Shown piece after piece: positions 26,312 through 34,287 of a stretch of DNA of 64,000 bases. The translations under genes were made by a program, and so were the position numbers. Within the stretch, counting starts at the first letter, position 1. Every line of letters begins with the position of its first letter. The notes under the pieces are model-generated. The model was not told where the DNA came from. It was given only the letters and a program-made list of their open reading frames with translations, and did no database searches. This stretch comes from Candidatus Cohnella colombiensis. Its GTDB lineage: Bacteria > Bacillota > Bacilli > Paenibacillales > Paenibacillaceae. Where the stretch lies: the NCBI GenBank assembly GCA_029203125.1, contig CP119317.1, positions 3,782,001 through 3,846,000 of the forward strand, written 5' to 3'.

Positions 26312-27928
26312 ATGATTCCACGTTACGTTGTTGATTTCGATCTGGATAAATTACCTCGAGTAGAAACGGACGTGATCATCATTGGTGCCGGCATCGCCGG
26401 ACTCTATACAGCTTTGAAATCTTGTGAATCAAAAAAAGTATTGATGATCACGAAGAAATCGCTCTTCGATAGCAATACACGCTATGCCCAAGGGGGAATA
26501 GCAGCGGTAATCTCGGATGAGGACTCTCCGGAGTTTCACCGTCAGGACACGTTAATTGCCGGAGCAGGCTTGTGTGATGCTTCGGCTGTTGACGTACTTG
26601 TACATGAGGGTCCGCAAGGAGTGCAGGAGCTGATTCGGTTCGGCACGCACTTCGATGAGGAAGATGGACATCTTGCGTTGACGAAAGAAGGAGCGCATAG
26701 CCAACGACGTATTTTGCATGCTAACGGTGACGCAACGGGCTATGAAATCGTACGAGCGCTCGCAGATAGAGTGAAGTCAAATTCAGGCATCGAGCTATGG
26801 GATGATCACTTTGTATTAGACTTGCTCACACAGGATGGAGAATGTGTTGGCGCCATTGTTCAGAAGCCGAATGGAGCTCGAGTTGCGGTGTATGGACAAG
26901 CTGTCATTCTTTGCACCGGTGGTACAGGTCAACTCTATCGTTATACGACGAATCCGGAGGTTGCAACAGGCGATGGAGTTGCGATGGCCTACCGTGCAGG
27001 TGCGAATATACGGGATATGGAATTTATTCAATTTCATCCAACGTCGCTATGCTACCCGGGTGCGCCACGATTTCTTATCTCTGAAGCTGTGCGTGGAGAA
27101 GGGGCGTATTTACGCAACATTCGTGGTGAGCGATTTATGGAGAAGTATCATCCACAGCTGGAGCTTGCACCGCGTGATGTTGTCGCGCGAGCGATCGTTG
27201 CCGAGATGGAAGCGACGAAATCTACTTATGTATATATCGATATTACTCACGAGCCACCGGAGATGGTGCGCCATCGGTTTCCAACCATATATGAATATTG
27301 CTTGAATTATGGTCTTGATATGACTTCAGATTGGATTCCAGTTGCTCCTGCTGCACACTACATGATGGGCGGAGTGAAAACGGATCTGCACGGTGAAACG
27401 AGTATTGGGCGTTTATTCGCGTGTGGCGAGGTTTCATCTACAGGGGTGCACGGCGCGAATCGTCTAGCGAGTAACTCGTTATCAGAAGCAATTGTGTTCG
27501 GTCAGCGTATCGTTGATCGAATTCACCAACTGCCTCCAATTGAGCATCAGATCAAGGAAAAGGTGCATTGCGACGAAAGAACTTCAATTGCGATGGGTAC
27601 GCTTGTTGAACGCAAATTAAAGCTTCAGAAGGTGATGGTTCGTCATGTCGGACTGCATCGTACGCAAGCGGGCTTGCAAAAGGGGCTTGAGGAGCTTCAG
27701 CGTCAGCTACCTTTATTCGAGACGTGCTTGACGAAGCGTGAAGAGCTCGAGTTCGCAAACCTACTCACATGTGCTGTACTCGTGGCTGAAGCAGCGTTAC
27801 ATCGTGAGGAGAGCCGTGGAGCACATTATAGAGAAGATTATCCAGAACGTGATGACGTTGACTGGTATAAACATACGATTTTGCATCGAGAAAAAGGGAT
27901 TTTAGAAGAGAGGATCGACGATGTTTGA
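26312..27928 (+). CDS. nadB: L-aspartate oxidase NadB
   Basis: FAD enzyme oxidising aspartate to iminoaspartate, the first step of NAD synthesis, handing its unstable product to NadA. 538 residues. The Rossmann FAD motif is DVIIIGAGIAGLYTAL near residue 22. Also seen are NTRYAQGGIAAV, HPTSLCYPGAPRFLISEAVRGEGA (shown in two family blocks), the capping domain, and GEVSSTGVHGANRLASNSL. The ATG at 26312 is chosen over earlier frame starts by family N-terminus; its ribosome binding site (ACGAGAAG) is weak. It overlaps nadC by 8 bases. Confidence 0.96.
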   Translation: MIPRYVVDFDLDKLPRVETDVIIIGAGIAGLYTALKSCESKKVLMITKKSLFDSNTRYAQGGIAAVISDEDSPEFHRQDTLIAGAGLCDASAVDVLVHEGPQGVQELIRFGTHFDEEDGHLALTKEGAHSQRRILHANGDATGYEIVRALADRVKSNSGIELWDDHFVLDLLTQDGECVGAIVQKPNGARVAVYGQAVILCTGGTGQLYRYTTNPEVATGDGVAMAYRAGANIRDMEFIQFHPTSLCYPGAPRFLISEAVRGEGAYLRNIRGERFMEKYHPQLELAPRDVVARAIVAEMEATKSTYVYIDITHEPPEMVRHRFPTIYEYCLNYGLDMTSDWIPVAPAAHYMMGGVKTDLHGETSIGRLFACGEVSSTGVHGANRLASNSLSEAIVFGQRIVDRIHQLPPIEHQIKEKVHCDERTSIAMGTLVERKLKLQKVMVRHVGLHRTQAGLQKGLEELQRQLPLFETCLTKREELEFANLLTCAVLVAEAALHREESRGAHYREDYPERDDVDWYKHTILHREKGILEERIDDV

Positions 27929-28820
27929 GAAGCATAGCGATTGGGAGATTGGCGGACCAGCGATTACAGCGGTCAAGCAACAGCTTCGTGAATGGTTAGC
28001 TGAGGATATTGGTTCAGGAGATATAACGACGATGGCAACTGTGCCTGCTGGACATCGTTCACGGGGTATCATCCATGCCAAGCAAGCGGGTATCGTTGCG
28101 GGATTGCCGCTAGTGAGGCTCGTGTTTGAAGTTGTTGATGAGCACTTAAATTTAAATCTGCAAGCGTATGATGGCGATCGTGTTGAACGGGGTACAGTGC
28201 TTGCGATTGTGGAAGGATCGACGCATAGTATTTTAACGGGAGAGCGACTGGCACTCAATTTACTGCAGCGGCTCTCGGGCATTGCGACGAAGACGTATGA
28301 GTATGTGAGTGCAGCGCAAGGTGGTACTGCGAAGATCGTGGATACACGCAAAACGACGCCAGGTCATCGCACATTGGAAAAATATGCAGTCCGTATCGGT
28401 GGTGGCTATAACCATCGCTTTGGTCTTTATGATGCTGTAATGATAAAGGATAATCATATTAAGGCTGCTGGTAGTATTACTGCGGCTGTTCAAGGGGCTA
28501 AATCACGTATACCACATACGATGATGATCGAGGTGGAAGCTGAGACGCTTGCACAAGCGGAAGAAGCTGTACATGCGGGCGCACATATCATTATGTTCGA
28601 TAATATGAGCACTGAGGCGATGACGACAGCAGCTAAGGCAATTCGAGCGCTTGCACCGCATATCGTTCTCGAAGCATCTGGCGGAATTGTTCCGGAGCGA
28701 GTTGCTGAAATTGCACGTTGTGGCGTAGATGTCATCTCGGTGGGTGGACTTACACATTCTTTTCTAGCACTTGATATTAGCTTGGATTTGAATGAGGTAA
28801 AGAAGGGAGATCATCTATGA
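27921..28820 (+). CDS. nadC: Nicotinate-nucleotide pyrophosphorylase (carboxylating) NadC
   Basis: Quinolinate phosphoribosyltransferase, converting quinolinate plus PRPP to nicotinate mononucleotide with loss of CO2. The 299-residue product has EDIGSGDITT near the N-terminus, the active-site block VDTRKTTPGHRTLEKYAVR, HRFGLYDAVMIKDNH, and the C-terminal LEASGGI and ISVGGLTHS. It starts inside the end of nadB and its stop overlaps the coaX start (ATGA), so four or more genes are read as one coupled operon. Confidence 0.97.
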   Translation: MFEKHSDWEIGGPAITAVKQQLREWLAEDIGSGDITTMATVPAGHRSRGIIHAKQAGIVAGLPLVRLVFEVVDEHLNLNLQAYDGDRVERGTVLAIVEGSTHSILTGERLALNLLQRLSGIATKTYEYVSAAQGGTAKIVDTRKTTPGHRTLEKYAVRIGGGYNHRFGLYDAVMIKDNHIKAAGSITAAVQGAKSRIPHTMMIEVEAETLAQAEEAVHAGAHIIMFDNMSTEAMTTAAKAIRALAPHIVLEASGGIVPERVAEIARCGVDVISVGGLTHSFLALDISLDLNEVKKGDHL

Positions 28821-29581
28821 TTCTTGTCGTCGACGTTGGCAACACGAATATTGTTCTTGGTCTTTACGAAGATAAGAATTTAACTTACAACTGGCGTCTA
28901 AGCACGAATCGTTCTTCTACAGTTGACGAATATGGCATCCTTATTCACAGCTTATTTCAAATTGCAGGTGTGCGGGCAGAACAGATCGAAGGTGTCATTC
29001 TATCTAGCGTCGTACCGCCAATCATGAACGTGTTAGAGGAATTGTTCGTTAAATATGTTGGTCGTGAGCCACTCATAGTCGGTCCAGGTATTAAAACAGG
29101 ACTCAACATTCGTTACGAAAATCCACGTGAAGTCGGTGCAGACCGCATTGTGAATGCAGTTGCGGGGATTGAGCATTATGGCACACCGCTCGTCATTGTT
29201 GATTTCGGTACGGCAACAACGTTCGATTATATTGATGCATCGGGTGCATACTTAGGTGGTGCTATCGTTCCAGGTGTGGGCATCTCTACAGAGGCGCTCT
29301 ATCAGCGAGCATCCAAGCTGCCACGTATTGAGCTCGCTAAGCCACGTTCCATAATCGGGCGAAATACAGTGGCTGCCATGCAATCTGGAATTATTTTTGG
29401 CTATGCGGGGCAAGTGGATGGCATTGTGCGTCGAATTTGCAAGGAGTTCAATGTAAAGCCACGCGTGGTGGCAACAGGTGGACTGGCAGAGTTGATTGCA
29501 GGAGAGTCGGAAACGATTGAGACAGTAGATCCGCTACTTACATTAGAGGGTTTACGGATTGTATATGAACGGAACAGGTAA
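28817..29581 (+). CDS. coaX: Type III pantothenate kinase
   Basis: First step of coenzyme A synthesis, the ASKHA-fold form of pantothenate kinase, which is not feedback-inhibited by CoA. 254 residues with VVDVGNTNIVLGLY (phosphate-binding loop), GADRIVNAVA, and VDFGTATTFDYI. It overlaps nadC by 4 bases, and its stop is adjacent to a frame leading into hslO. In B. subtilis it also follows ftsH and precedes hslO; here the nad genes are inserted between ftsH and coaX. Confidence 0.96.
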   Translation: MILVVDVGNTNIVLGLYEDKNLTYNWRLSTNRSSTVDEYGILIHSLFQIAGVRAEQIEGVILSSVVPPIMNVLEELFVKYVGREPLIVGPGIKTGLNIRYENPREVGADRIVNAVAGIEHYGTPLVIVDFGTATTFDYIDASGAYLGGAIVPGVGISTEALYQRASKLPRIELAKPRSIIGRNTVAAMQSGIIFGYAGQVDGIVRRICKEFNVKPRVVATGGLAELIAGESETIETVDPLLTLEGLRIVYERNR

Positions 29582-29607
29582 TGGGAACTGAAAGGAGCAA
29601 TAACATC

Positions 29608-30489
29608 ATGAAGGACGAATTAGTACGGGGAACCGCGTGGAATGGTGCCGTTCGTGTATTCGCAGCACGTACAACTGAGCTTGTCGCCGAATTGCAGCGT
29701 CGTCATGCAACGATGCCAACTGCAACCGCGGCGTTAGGTCGGACAGCAACAGCAGCTCTGATGATGGGTAATATGTTAAAAGGCAATGAACGACTTACGG
29801 TACAAGTCAAAGGCGATGGTCCATTGGGGCAGATCGTTATTGATGCGAATGCTGCTGGCGAAGTGAGAGGTTATGTCGATAATCCACACGCTCATCTAGC
29901 GAGTAACAACGAAGGAAAGCTTGATGTTGCAGGTGTGGTTGGCCGTACGGGCTATATTCACGTCATCAAAGATCTAGGGATGAAAGAGCCTTATCGCGGT
30001 AGCGTACCGATTATTTCGGGTGAGCTAGCGGAGGATTTTACGTTATATTTTGCAGAGTCGGAGCAGACGCCATCAGCAGTGGGATTAGGCGTGCTTGTGG
30101 ATACAGATGGTTCGGTGCTACATGCAGGCGGGTATATTATTCAGGTGATGCCGGGTATTGAAGATAAACAGCTTGATCGCTTAGAACAAGCGGTGAGCGC
30201 GATGCCACATGTGACTGCATTGCTAGCTCAAGGAGAAACACCAGAAACAATACTTCAATTTCTTGTAGGCGAAGATGTATCGATTCACGATTGGGTAGAG
30301 CCTGTATTTAAATGTAGCTGTAAACGTGACCGATTCAAGCAGACGATGATTTCACTTGGGAAGAATCAGCTTCGCACTTTGATCGATGAGGATGGTCAGG
30401 CGGAGATTCACTGCCATTTTTGCAATGAAAAGTATTTGTTTGATCAAAATGAACTCGAGGATATGCTTAACCAAGCCGTACGTGAGTAG
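29608..30489 (+). CDS. hslO: 33 kDa redox-regulated chaperonin Hsp33
   Basis: Cytoplasmic holdase chaperone activated when its C-terminal zinc centre is oxidised. The ATG at 29608 follows AAAGGAGC; the frame starts earlier at 29581 but with no binding site. 293 residues. The N-terminal substrate domain has ATMPTATAALGRTATAALMM. The redox switch is CSCKRDRF (CxC) with CHFCNEKY (CxxC) near residue 265. Position after coaX is conserved. Confidence 0.97.
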   Translation: MKDELVRGTAWNGAVRVFAARTTELVAELQRRHATMPTATAALGRTATAALMMGNMLKGNERLTVQVKGDGPLGQIVIDANAAGEVRGYVDNPHAHLASNNEGKLDVAGVVGRTGYIHVIKDLGMKEPYRGSVPIISGELAEDFTLYFAESEQTPSAVGLGVLVDTDGSVLHAGGYIIQVMPGIEDKQLDRLEQAVSAMPHVTALLAQGETPETILQFLVGEDVSIHDWVEPVFKCSCKRDRFKQTMISLGKNQLRTLIDEDGQAEIHCHFCNEKYLFDQNELEDMLNQAVRE

Positions 30490-30506
30490 TGAAAGGATTG
30501 ATCGCC

Positions 30507-31469
30507 ATGAGGGAGACGACCCGGCTTGTGCCGCTCGTACTGCTAACCCTCTTCATATTGATTGTGTCGGGCTGTCAGTCAGAGGATAAAGAGCAATCAG
30601 GTGCAAGCAACCCCTCAACACAGTTACCTAAAGAGTCGGTCGAGACGGGATCGGTGGAAGAAGTGATCGCAACTGTAGGAGACACTTCGATTACAAGAAA
30701 GCAATTACTAGATCGACTTCTGACAGAATACGGACAACAGACACTTAGAGCATTAATGTTGACTGCGGTCGTGGAGCAGGAAGCGAAGTCTCTTCAATTA
30801 ACCGTTACAGATGATGAACTCATGCAGGAATTAGCGAATATGAGCCACGGTTATGAGAGTGAAGATGAATTTTATGCAGTCATGCAGGAGCAGCTGGGGA
30901 TGGAGCCTAGTGATGTGCGTGAGGACGCACGAATTCGTTTGTTGCTGGAAAAGATCGCGACCCGAGACATTGAAGTATTGGATGTGGAGATTGACGAGTA
31001 TATTGCGGATCATCGAGAGCAGTTTGAAACGCGTTATCGCTATCTATTGGCACAAATCGTCTTGGATGATGAGACCATAGCTGATCAGGTGTTGTCACAG
31101 TTGAAGGGTGGCGCGGATTTCGGCGCGATGGCTGAGCGGTACTCACTCGATGAATTTTCTGCTGAGGACGGTGGCTCGTTAGGGTGGATTGATGATTTAG
31201 ATCCTTTCGTAGATCGTGCGATCTTGCGTACTGTAAGCAGCATGAACGTGGGTGAAATAAGGGGTCCGATTGATACTGGTCTAGGCTACGTTATCATCGT
31301 ATTGATGGGTCGGGGTGTAATTGATCCGAAGCCTATCGAGCAGGCAAGGCAAGAGGTGCGGTATACACTTGCGTTAGGCAAAGTAGACTCTATGCAAGGT
31401 GTGGAGCAAGCATTGTTGGATAAATACAAAGCGCATGTTATTGCGGAAGATGCTGCGCTACAGCACTGA
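30507..31469 (+). CDS. Parvulin-type peptidyl-prolyl isomerase lipoprotein (YacD/PrsA-like)
   Basis: A 320-residue lipoprotein with signal peptide and lipobox LIVSGC (about residues 8-23). It has a SurA_N-like helical region and a divergent parvulin domain at about residues 185-275 (YLLAQIVLDD, MAERYSLDEFSAEDGGSLGWI, GPIDTGLGYVIIVL). Several usual parvulin active-site residues are altered (no HIL motif), so it may act as a chaperone more than an isomerase. AAAGGA lies upstream of ATG 30507; the GTG at 30489 overlaps the hslO stop. B. subtilis has yacD at this place. Confidence 0.85.
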   Translation: MRETTRLVPLVLLTLFILIVSGCQSEDKEQSGASNPSTQLPKESVETGSVEEVIATVGDTSITRKQLLDRLLTEYGQQTLRALMLTAVVEQEAKSLQLTVTDDELMQELANMSHGYESEDEFYAVMQEQLGMEPSDVREDARIRLLLEKIATRDIEVLDVEIDEYIADHREQFETRYRYLLAQIVLDDETIADQVLSQLKGGADFGAMAERYSLDEFSAEDGGSLGWIDDLDPFVDRAILRTVSSMNVGEIRGPIDTGLGYVIIVLMGRGVIDPKPIEQARQEVRYTLALGKVDSMQGVEQALLDKYKAHVIAEDAALQH

Positions 31470-31514
31470 TAAGGGATTGCAATGGATTTCTTTGGTTAAT
31501 CCTGTGTAATACTA

Positions 31515-31543
31515 TTGACAATCCTCACGCTGGTTGATAAGAT
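31515..31543 (+). promoter_or_regulatory. Sigma-A promoter of cysK
   Basis: A perfect TTGACA at 31515-31520, a 17-base spacer, and TAAGAT at 31538-31543. Confidence 0.75.
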
Positions 31544-31558
31544 GAATACAAAGCAAAG

Positions 31559-31575
31559 CCGACTGAATTAGTCGG
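31559..31575 (+). promoter_or_regulatory. Inverted repeat in the cysK leader
   Basis: CCGACT (31559-31564), GAATT, AGTCGG (31570-31575) is a perfect 6-bp dyad about 8-10 bases after the expected transcription start. It is flanked by two copies of AAAGCAAAG. The position suits a repressor operator or a small RNA hairpin. No CymR consensus or T-box is recognisable. Confidence 0.4.
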
Positions 31576-31627
31576 ATTAAAGCAAAGAGGCGGCAAGGTC
31601 CGTTTAATATCAAGGAGGGACTTATCC

Positions 31628-32569
31628 ATGGCAAGACTTGTCCAGAATGTTACGCAGTTAATCGGAGATACGCCACTTGTGAAGTTGAATCGCATTGTTC
31701 CTGAAGGTAGCGCAGAAATTTACGTAAAGCTTGAATATCAAAATCCAGGCGCGAGCGTTAAGGACAGAATTGCGATCAGCATGATTGAAGAAGCTGAAAA
31801 AGCTGGTATCATCAAACCAGGTGAAAGCACAATCGTTGAGCCAACAAGCGGTAACACAGGCATTGGTCTTGCGATGGTCGCAGCTGCTAAAGGCTACCGT
31901 GCAATTCTCGTAATGCCTGAAACAATGAGCTTGGAGCGTCGCAACCTGCTTCGTGCTTATGGTGCTGATCTTGTTCTAACTCCAGGTTCTGAAGGTATGA
32001 ATGGTGCAGTTAAGAAAGCTGAAGAGATTGTGAAGGAGAACGCAAGCTACTTCCTTCCACAACAATTCAAAAACCAAGCAAATGTGAAAATTCACCGTGA
32101 AACAACAGGTCCAGAAATCGTTGAAGCGATCAATGGTCATGATGGTAAGCTGGATGCATTCGTAGCAGGGATCGGAACAGGCGGTACAATTTCCGGTGCA
32201 GGCGAAGTGTTGAAGCAAAGCTTCCCGAACGTGAAAGTATACGCAGTTGAGCCTGCTGGCTCCCCAATCTTGTCCGGTGGTGCACCAGGACCACATAAGA
32301 TTCAAGGGATCGGCGCGAACTTCATTCCTGAAATTTTAAACCGTGAAGTTTATGATGAAGTACTGACAGTTGAGAACGATGATGCGTTCGAAACAGCTCG
32401 TACAGTAGCGAAGAAGGAAGGTTTGCTCGTAGGGATTTCCTCAGGTGCAGCGATCTTCGCAGCATTGAAAGTAGCGAAAGAGCTTGGCGCTGGCAAGCGC
32501 GTAGTCGCAATCGTTCCTTCGAACGGTGAGCGCTACTTGAGCACGCCACTATTCAACTTCGAAAACTAA
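31628..32569 (+). CDS. cysK: Cysteine synthase A (O-acetylserine sulfhydrylase)
   Basis: PLP enzyme making cysteine from O-acetylserine and sulfide. 313 residues. The PLP lysine is in GASVKDRIA near residue 45; the substrate loop is EPTSGNTGIGLAM; GTGGTISG binds phosphate; IVPSNGERYLST is near the C-terminus. Codon choice is strongly biased, suggesting high expression. AAGGAGG precedes the ATG. It is flanked by its own promoter and terminator. Confidence 0.98.
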   Translation: MARLVQNVTQLIGDTPLVKLNRIVPEGSAEIYVKLEYQNPGASVKDRIAISMIEEAEKAGIIKPGESTIVEPTSGNTGIGLAMVAAAKGYRAILVMPETMSLERRNLLRAYGADLVLTPGSEGMNGAVKKAEEIVKENASYFLPQQFKNQANVKIHRETTGPEIVEAINGHDGKLDAFVAGIGTGGTISGAGEVLKQSFPNVKVYAVEPAGSPILSGGAPGPHKIQGIGANFIPEILNREVYDEVLTVENDDAFETARTVAKKEGLLVGISSGAAIFAALKVAKELGAGKRVVAIVPSNGERYLSTPLFNFEN

Positions 32570-32584
32570 GTTTGTATATGTTTA

Positions 32585-32626
32585 AGAGCTCTCGCGAGGC
32601 AGTTTGCCTTGGCGGGGGCTCTTTTT
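32585..32626 (+). terminator. Intrinsic terminator after cysK
   Basis: A long imperfect stem, AGAGC/GCTCT with inner CGC/GCG and AGGCA/TGCCT, followed by TTTTT. Confidence 0.85.
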
Positions 32627-32632
32627 ATTGTT

Positions 32633-32661
32633 GGAACCTTTTCCCTGTTTGCTGTGTCTAA
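32633..32661 (+). promoter_or_regulatory. ECF-type promoter of the sigma factor gene (likely autoregulation)
   Basis: GGAACC at 32633-32638, a 17-base spacer, and GTCTAA at 32656-32661 resemble the ECF pattern of a (T)GAAC-type -35 with a CGTC-type -10. The start codon is 19 bases after the -10, leaving a very short leader that is mostly ribosome binding site. Confidence 0.6.
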
Positions 32662-32679
32662 TTAGTTAGAGGTGAGAGA

Positions 32680-33231
32680 ATGGAGCAGCAATATTGGAGG
32701 AATATTGAGGCATTCGAGGGCGAGGGTTTCCGTGAGTTGATGGAGACATACGGTCAGCGAGTTTGGGACTTTGCCTTTTATATGACGAGAAGATTTGATC
32801 TTGCGGATGATGTGACACAGGATGTATTTCTGCAGGCTTATCGTCGGATTGGAACGTTTCGTGGGCAGTCGTCCATGCAAACGTGGTTGCTTGCGATTAC
32901 GCGTAACGTTGCGCTTAACTATCGTCGGGCATCATTTTTTCGCAAAGTGGTTTTAGTGGATCGTCCGATCGAGCGTGTTAATGGGTCGAGTCCGTCTGCG
33001 GAGCAGGAGGCGATGAGTCGAAGTCGATCAGAGGAACTGTGGCGGGTCGTCATGGTGCTCCCGGTCAAGTATAGAGAAGTGTTGCTACTCGATGCCAAGT
33101 ACGATCTATCTTTGGAGGAAATTGCAAGCGTACTCGATATACCGCTCGGAACAGTGAAATCTCGATTGTCTCGTGCGCGTAGCAAAGTTACAGAGGCATG
33201 GAAGGAGGAAGCGCAGTATGAGCGAGCATAA
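32680..33231 (+). CDS. ECF RNA polymerase sigma factor
   Basis: Extracytoplasmic-function sigma factor of 183 residues. Region 2 is at about residues 18-85 (YGQRVWDFAFYMTRRFDLADDVTQDVFLQAY split over 2.1-2.4, with FRGQSSMQTWLLAITRN). Region 4 is at about 120-175 (LPVKYREVLLLDAKYDLSLEEIA, IPLGTVKSRLSRAR). AGAGGTGAG precedes the ATG. It overlaps the next gene, a single-span membrane protein, by 14 bases, the usual sigma/anti-sigma arrangement. The target genes and signal are unknown. Confidence 0.93.
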   Translation: MEQQYWRNIEAFEGEGFRELMETYGQRVWDFAFYMTRRFDLADDVTQDVFLQAYRRIGTFRGQSSMQTWLLAITRNVALNYRRASFFRKVVLVDRPIERVNGSSPSAEQEAMSRSRSEELWRVVMVLPVKYREVLLLDAKYDLSLEEIASVLDIPLGTVKSRLSRARSKVTEAWKEEAQYERA

Positions 33232-34240
33232 TCAAAAGCCAGAATGGTATAAGCAATTGAAGACGGACGAACAATTCCCCGGCTCTACATTCACATCGGA
33301 AAAAATGGGGAAAATAGAGCGCCGAATTGCAAAACAGCAAGGAGCTCGTCAGAGTGGGTGGAGAATATGGACTGTCATGGGTGGAGTTGTCGTAATTGCG
33401 AGCATTGCATTTTGGCTGCTGAATGGGCAATTTGGGTCTGGCAATGGTCAGACGAATCATGCTCCTGCGGGAATTGAAAATCTTCCTATCGAATCACAGT
33501 CTCCTATTCCGGTACCCTCCTCTATGCCTGAGCCTACACAGATACAAATTGAGGATTATCCAGTTGATCCGTATGGACCCCCCTTCTTTTATGTCATCGG
33601 AGATATAGAAACGATACCTACACCAGATCGTTACCAAACCTTTAGTGAATTTGTAGCTGAGCCGGATGAACCTTACTCTATTGCGGGTGCAAAGGGGGCA
33701 TATACGCTTATCGTAACAAAGGATCGGCTATCGGGGTGGATTCCAAGCTGGTATTTATCCTCTGAGCTAGAAAATCACGTCCGAGTGGAGAAGGTAAACA
33801 ATCCATATGTAATGATGGTAGGGGAGCCTGTCACCTATAGCCGGTACCCAGATGAGCCAGAACCACATGGCTTTGTACTGTGGAGGGGCAAGGTCGTGCA
33901 GGTGGTAAAGGAGTTCGGCGACGACTGGGTCGCTGTCCGAGAGATGACATACGATTCCCCCTATGTGGGCGACAAGTGGCTACGTAGATCGGATTTGCAA
34001 ACGTATGATAAGGAGAAAGCAAGAGAAGGGTATGTCGATGACCTTGTACAGCTCTATGATGAGACCGGCAAAGCAACAATGAAGCTGTCTTTTCTTGCTC
34101 CGGTATACATTAATGATGAGGTAGGCGATCGTTATTTGATTACTTCTACAGGCGGTGTAAGCGGATATATGAATAAAGCAGATTTTATCCCGAACCCATT
34201 CATCTATGAAGTGTTGCCCGATAACTATATAGGCGATTAG
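33218..34240 (+). CDS. Probable anti-sigma factor, single-span membrane protein
   Basis: 340 residues. The cytoplasmic N-terminal 50 residues (EWYKQLKTDEQFPGSTFTSE) have no clear zinc-binding HxxxCxxC. One membrane span follows at about residues 52-70 (TVMGGVVVIASIAFWLL), then a Pro/Ser-rich linker and an extracytoplasmic part with SH3-like, Trp-rich stretches (LSGWIPSWYLSSE, GDKWLRRSDL, VSGYMNKADFI). GGAGGAAG precedes the ATG at 33218; the frame's earlier start lies inside the sigma gene. The role is inferred from overlap with the ECF gene and topology. Wall-related sensing is possible but unproven. Confidence 0.72.
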   Translation: MSEHNQKPEWYKQLKTDEQFPGSTFTSEKMGKIERRIAKQQGARQSGWRIWTVMGGVVVIASIAFWLLNGQFGSGNGQTNHAPAGIENLPIESQSPIPVPSSMPEPTQIQIEDYPVDPYGPPFFYVIGDIETIPTPDRYQTFSEFVAEPDEPYSIAGAKGAYTLIVTKDRLSGWIPSWYLSSELENHVRVEKVNNPYVMMVGEPVTYSRYPDEPEPHGFVLWRGKVVQVVKEFGDDWVAVREMTYDSPYVGDKWLRRSDLQTYDKEKAREGYVDDLVQLYDETGKATMKLSFLAPVYINDEVGDRYLITSTGGVSGYMNKADFIPNPFIYEVLPDNYIGD

Positions 34241-34287
34241 CTTTTGTGGTATTCTGCTTATATAGAGAATGGACTGGGGAGCTATGT

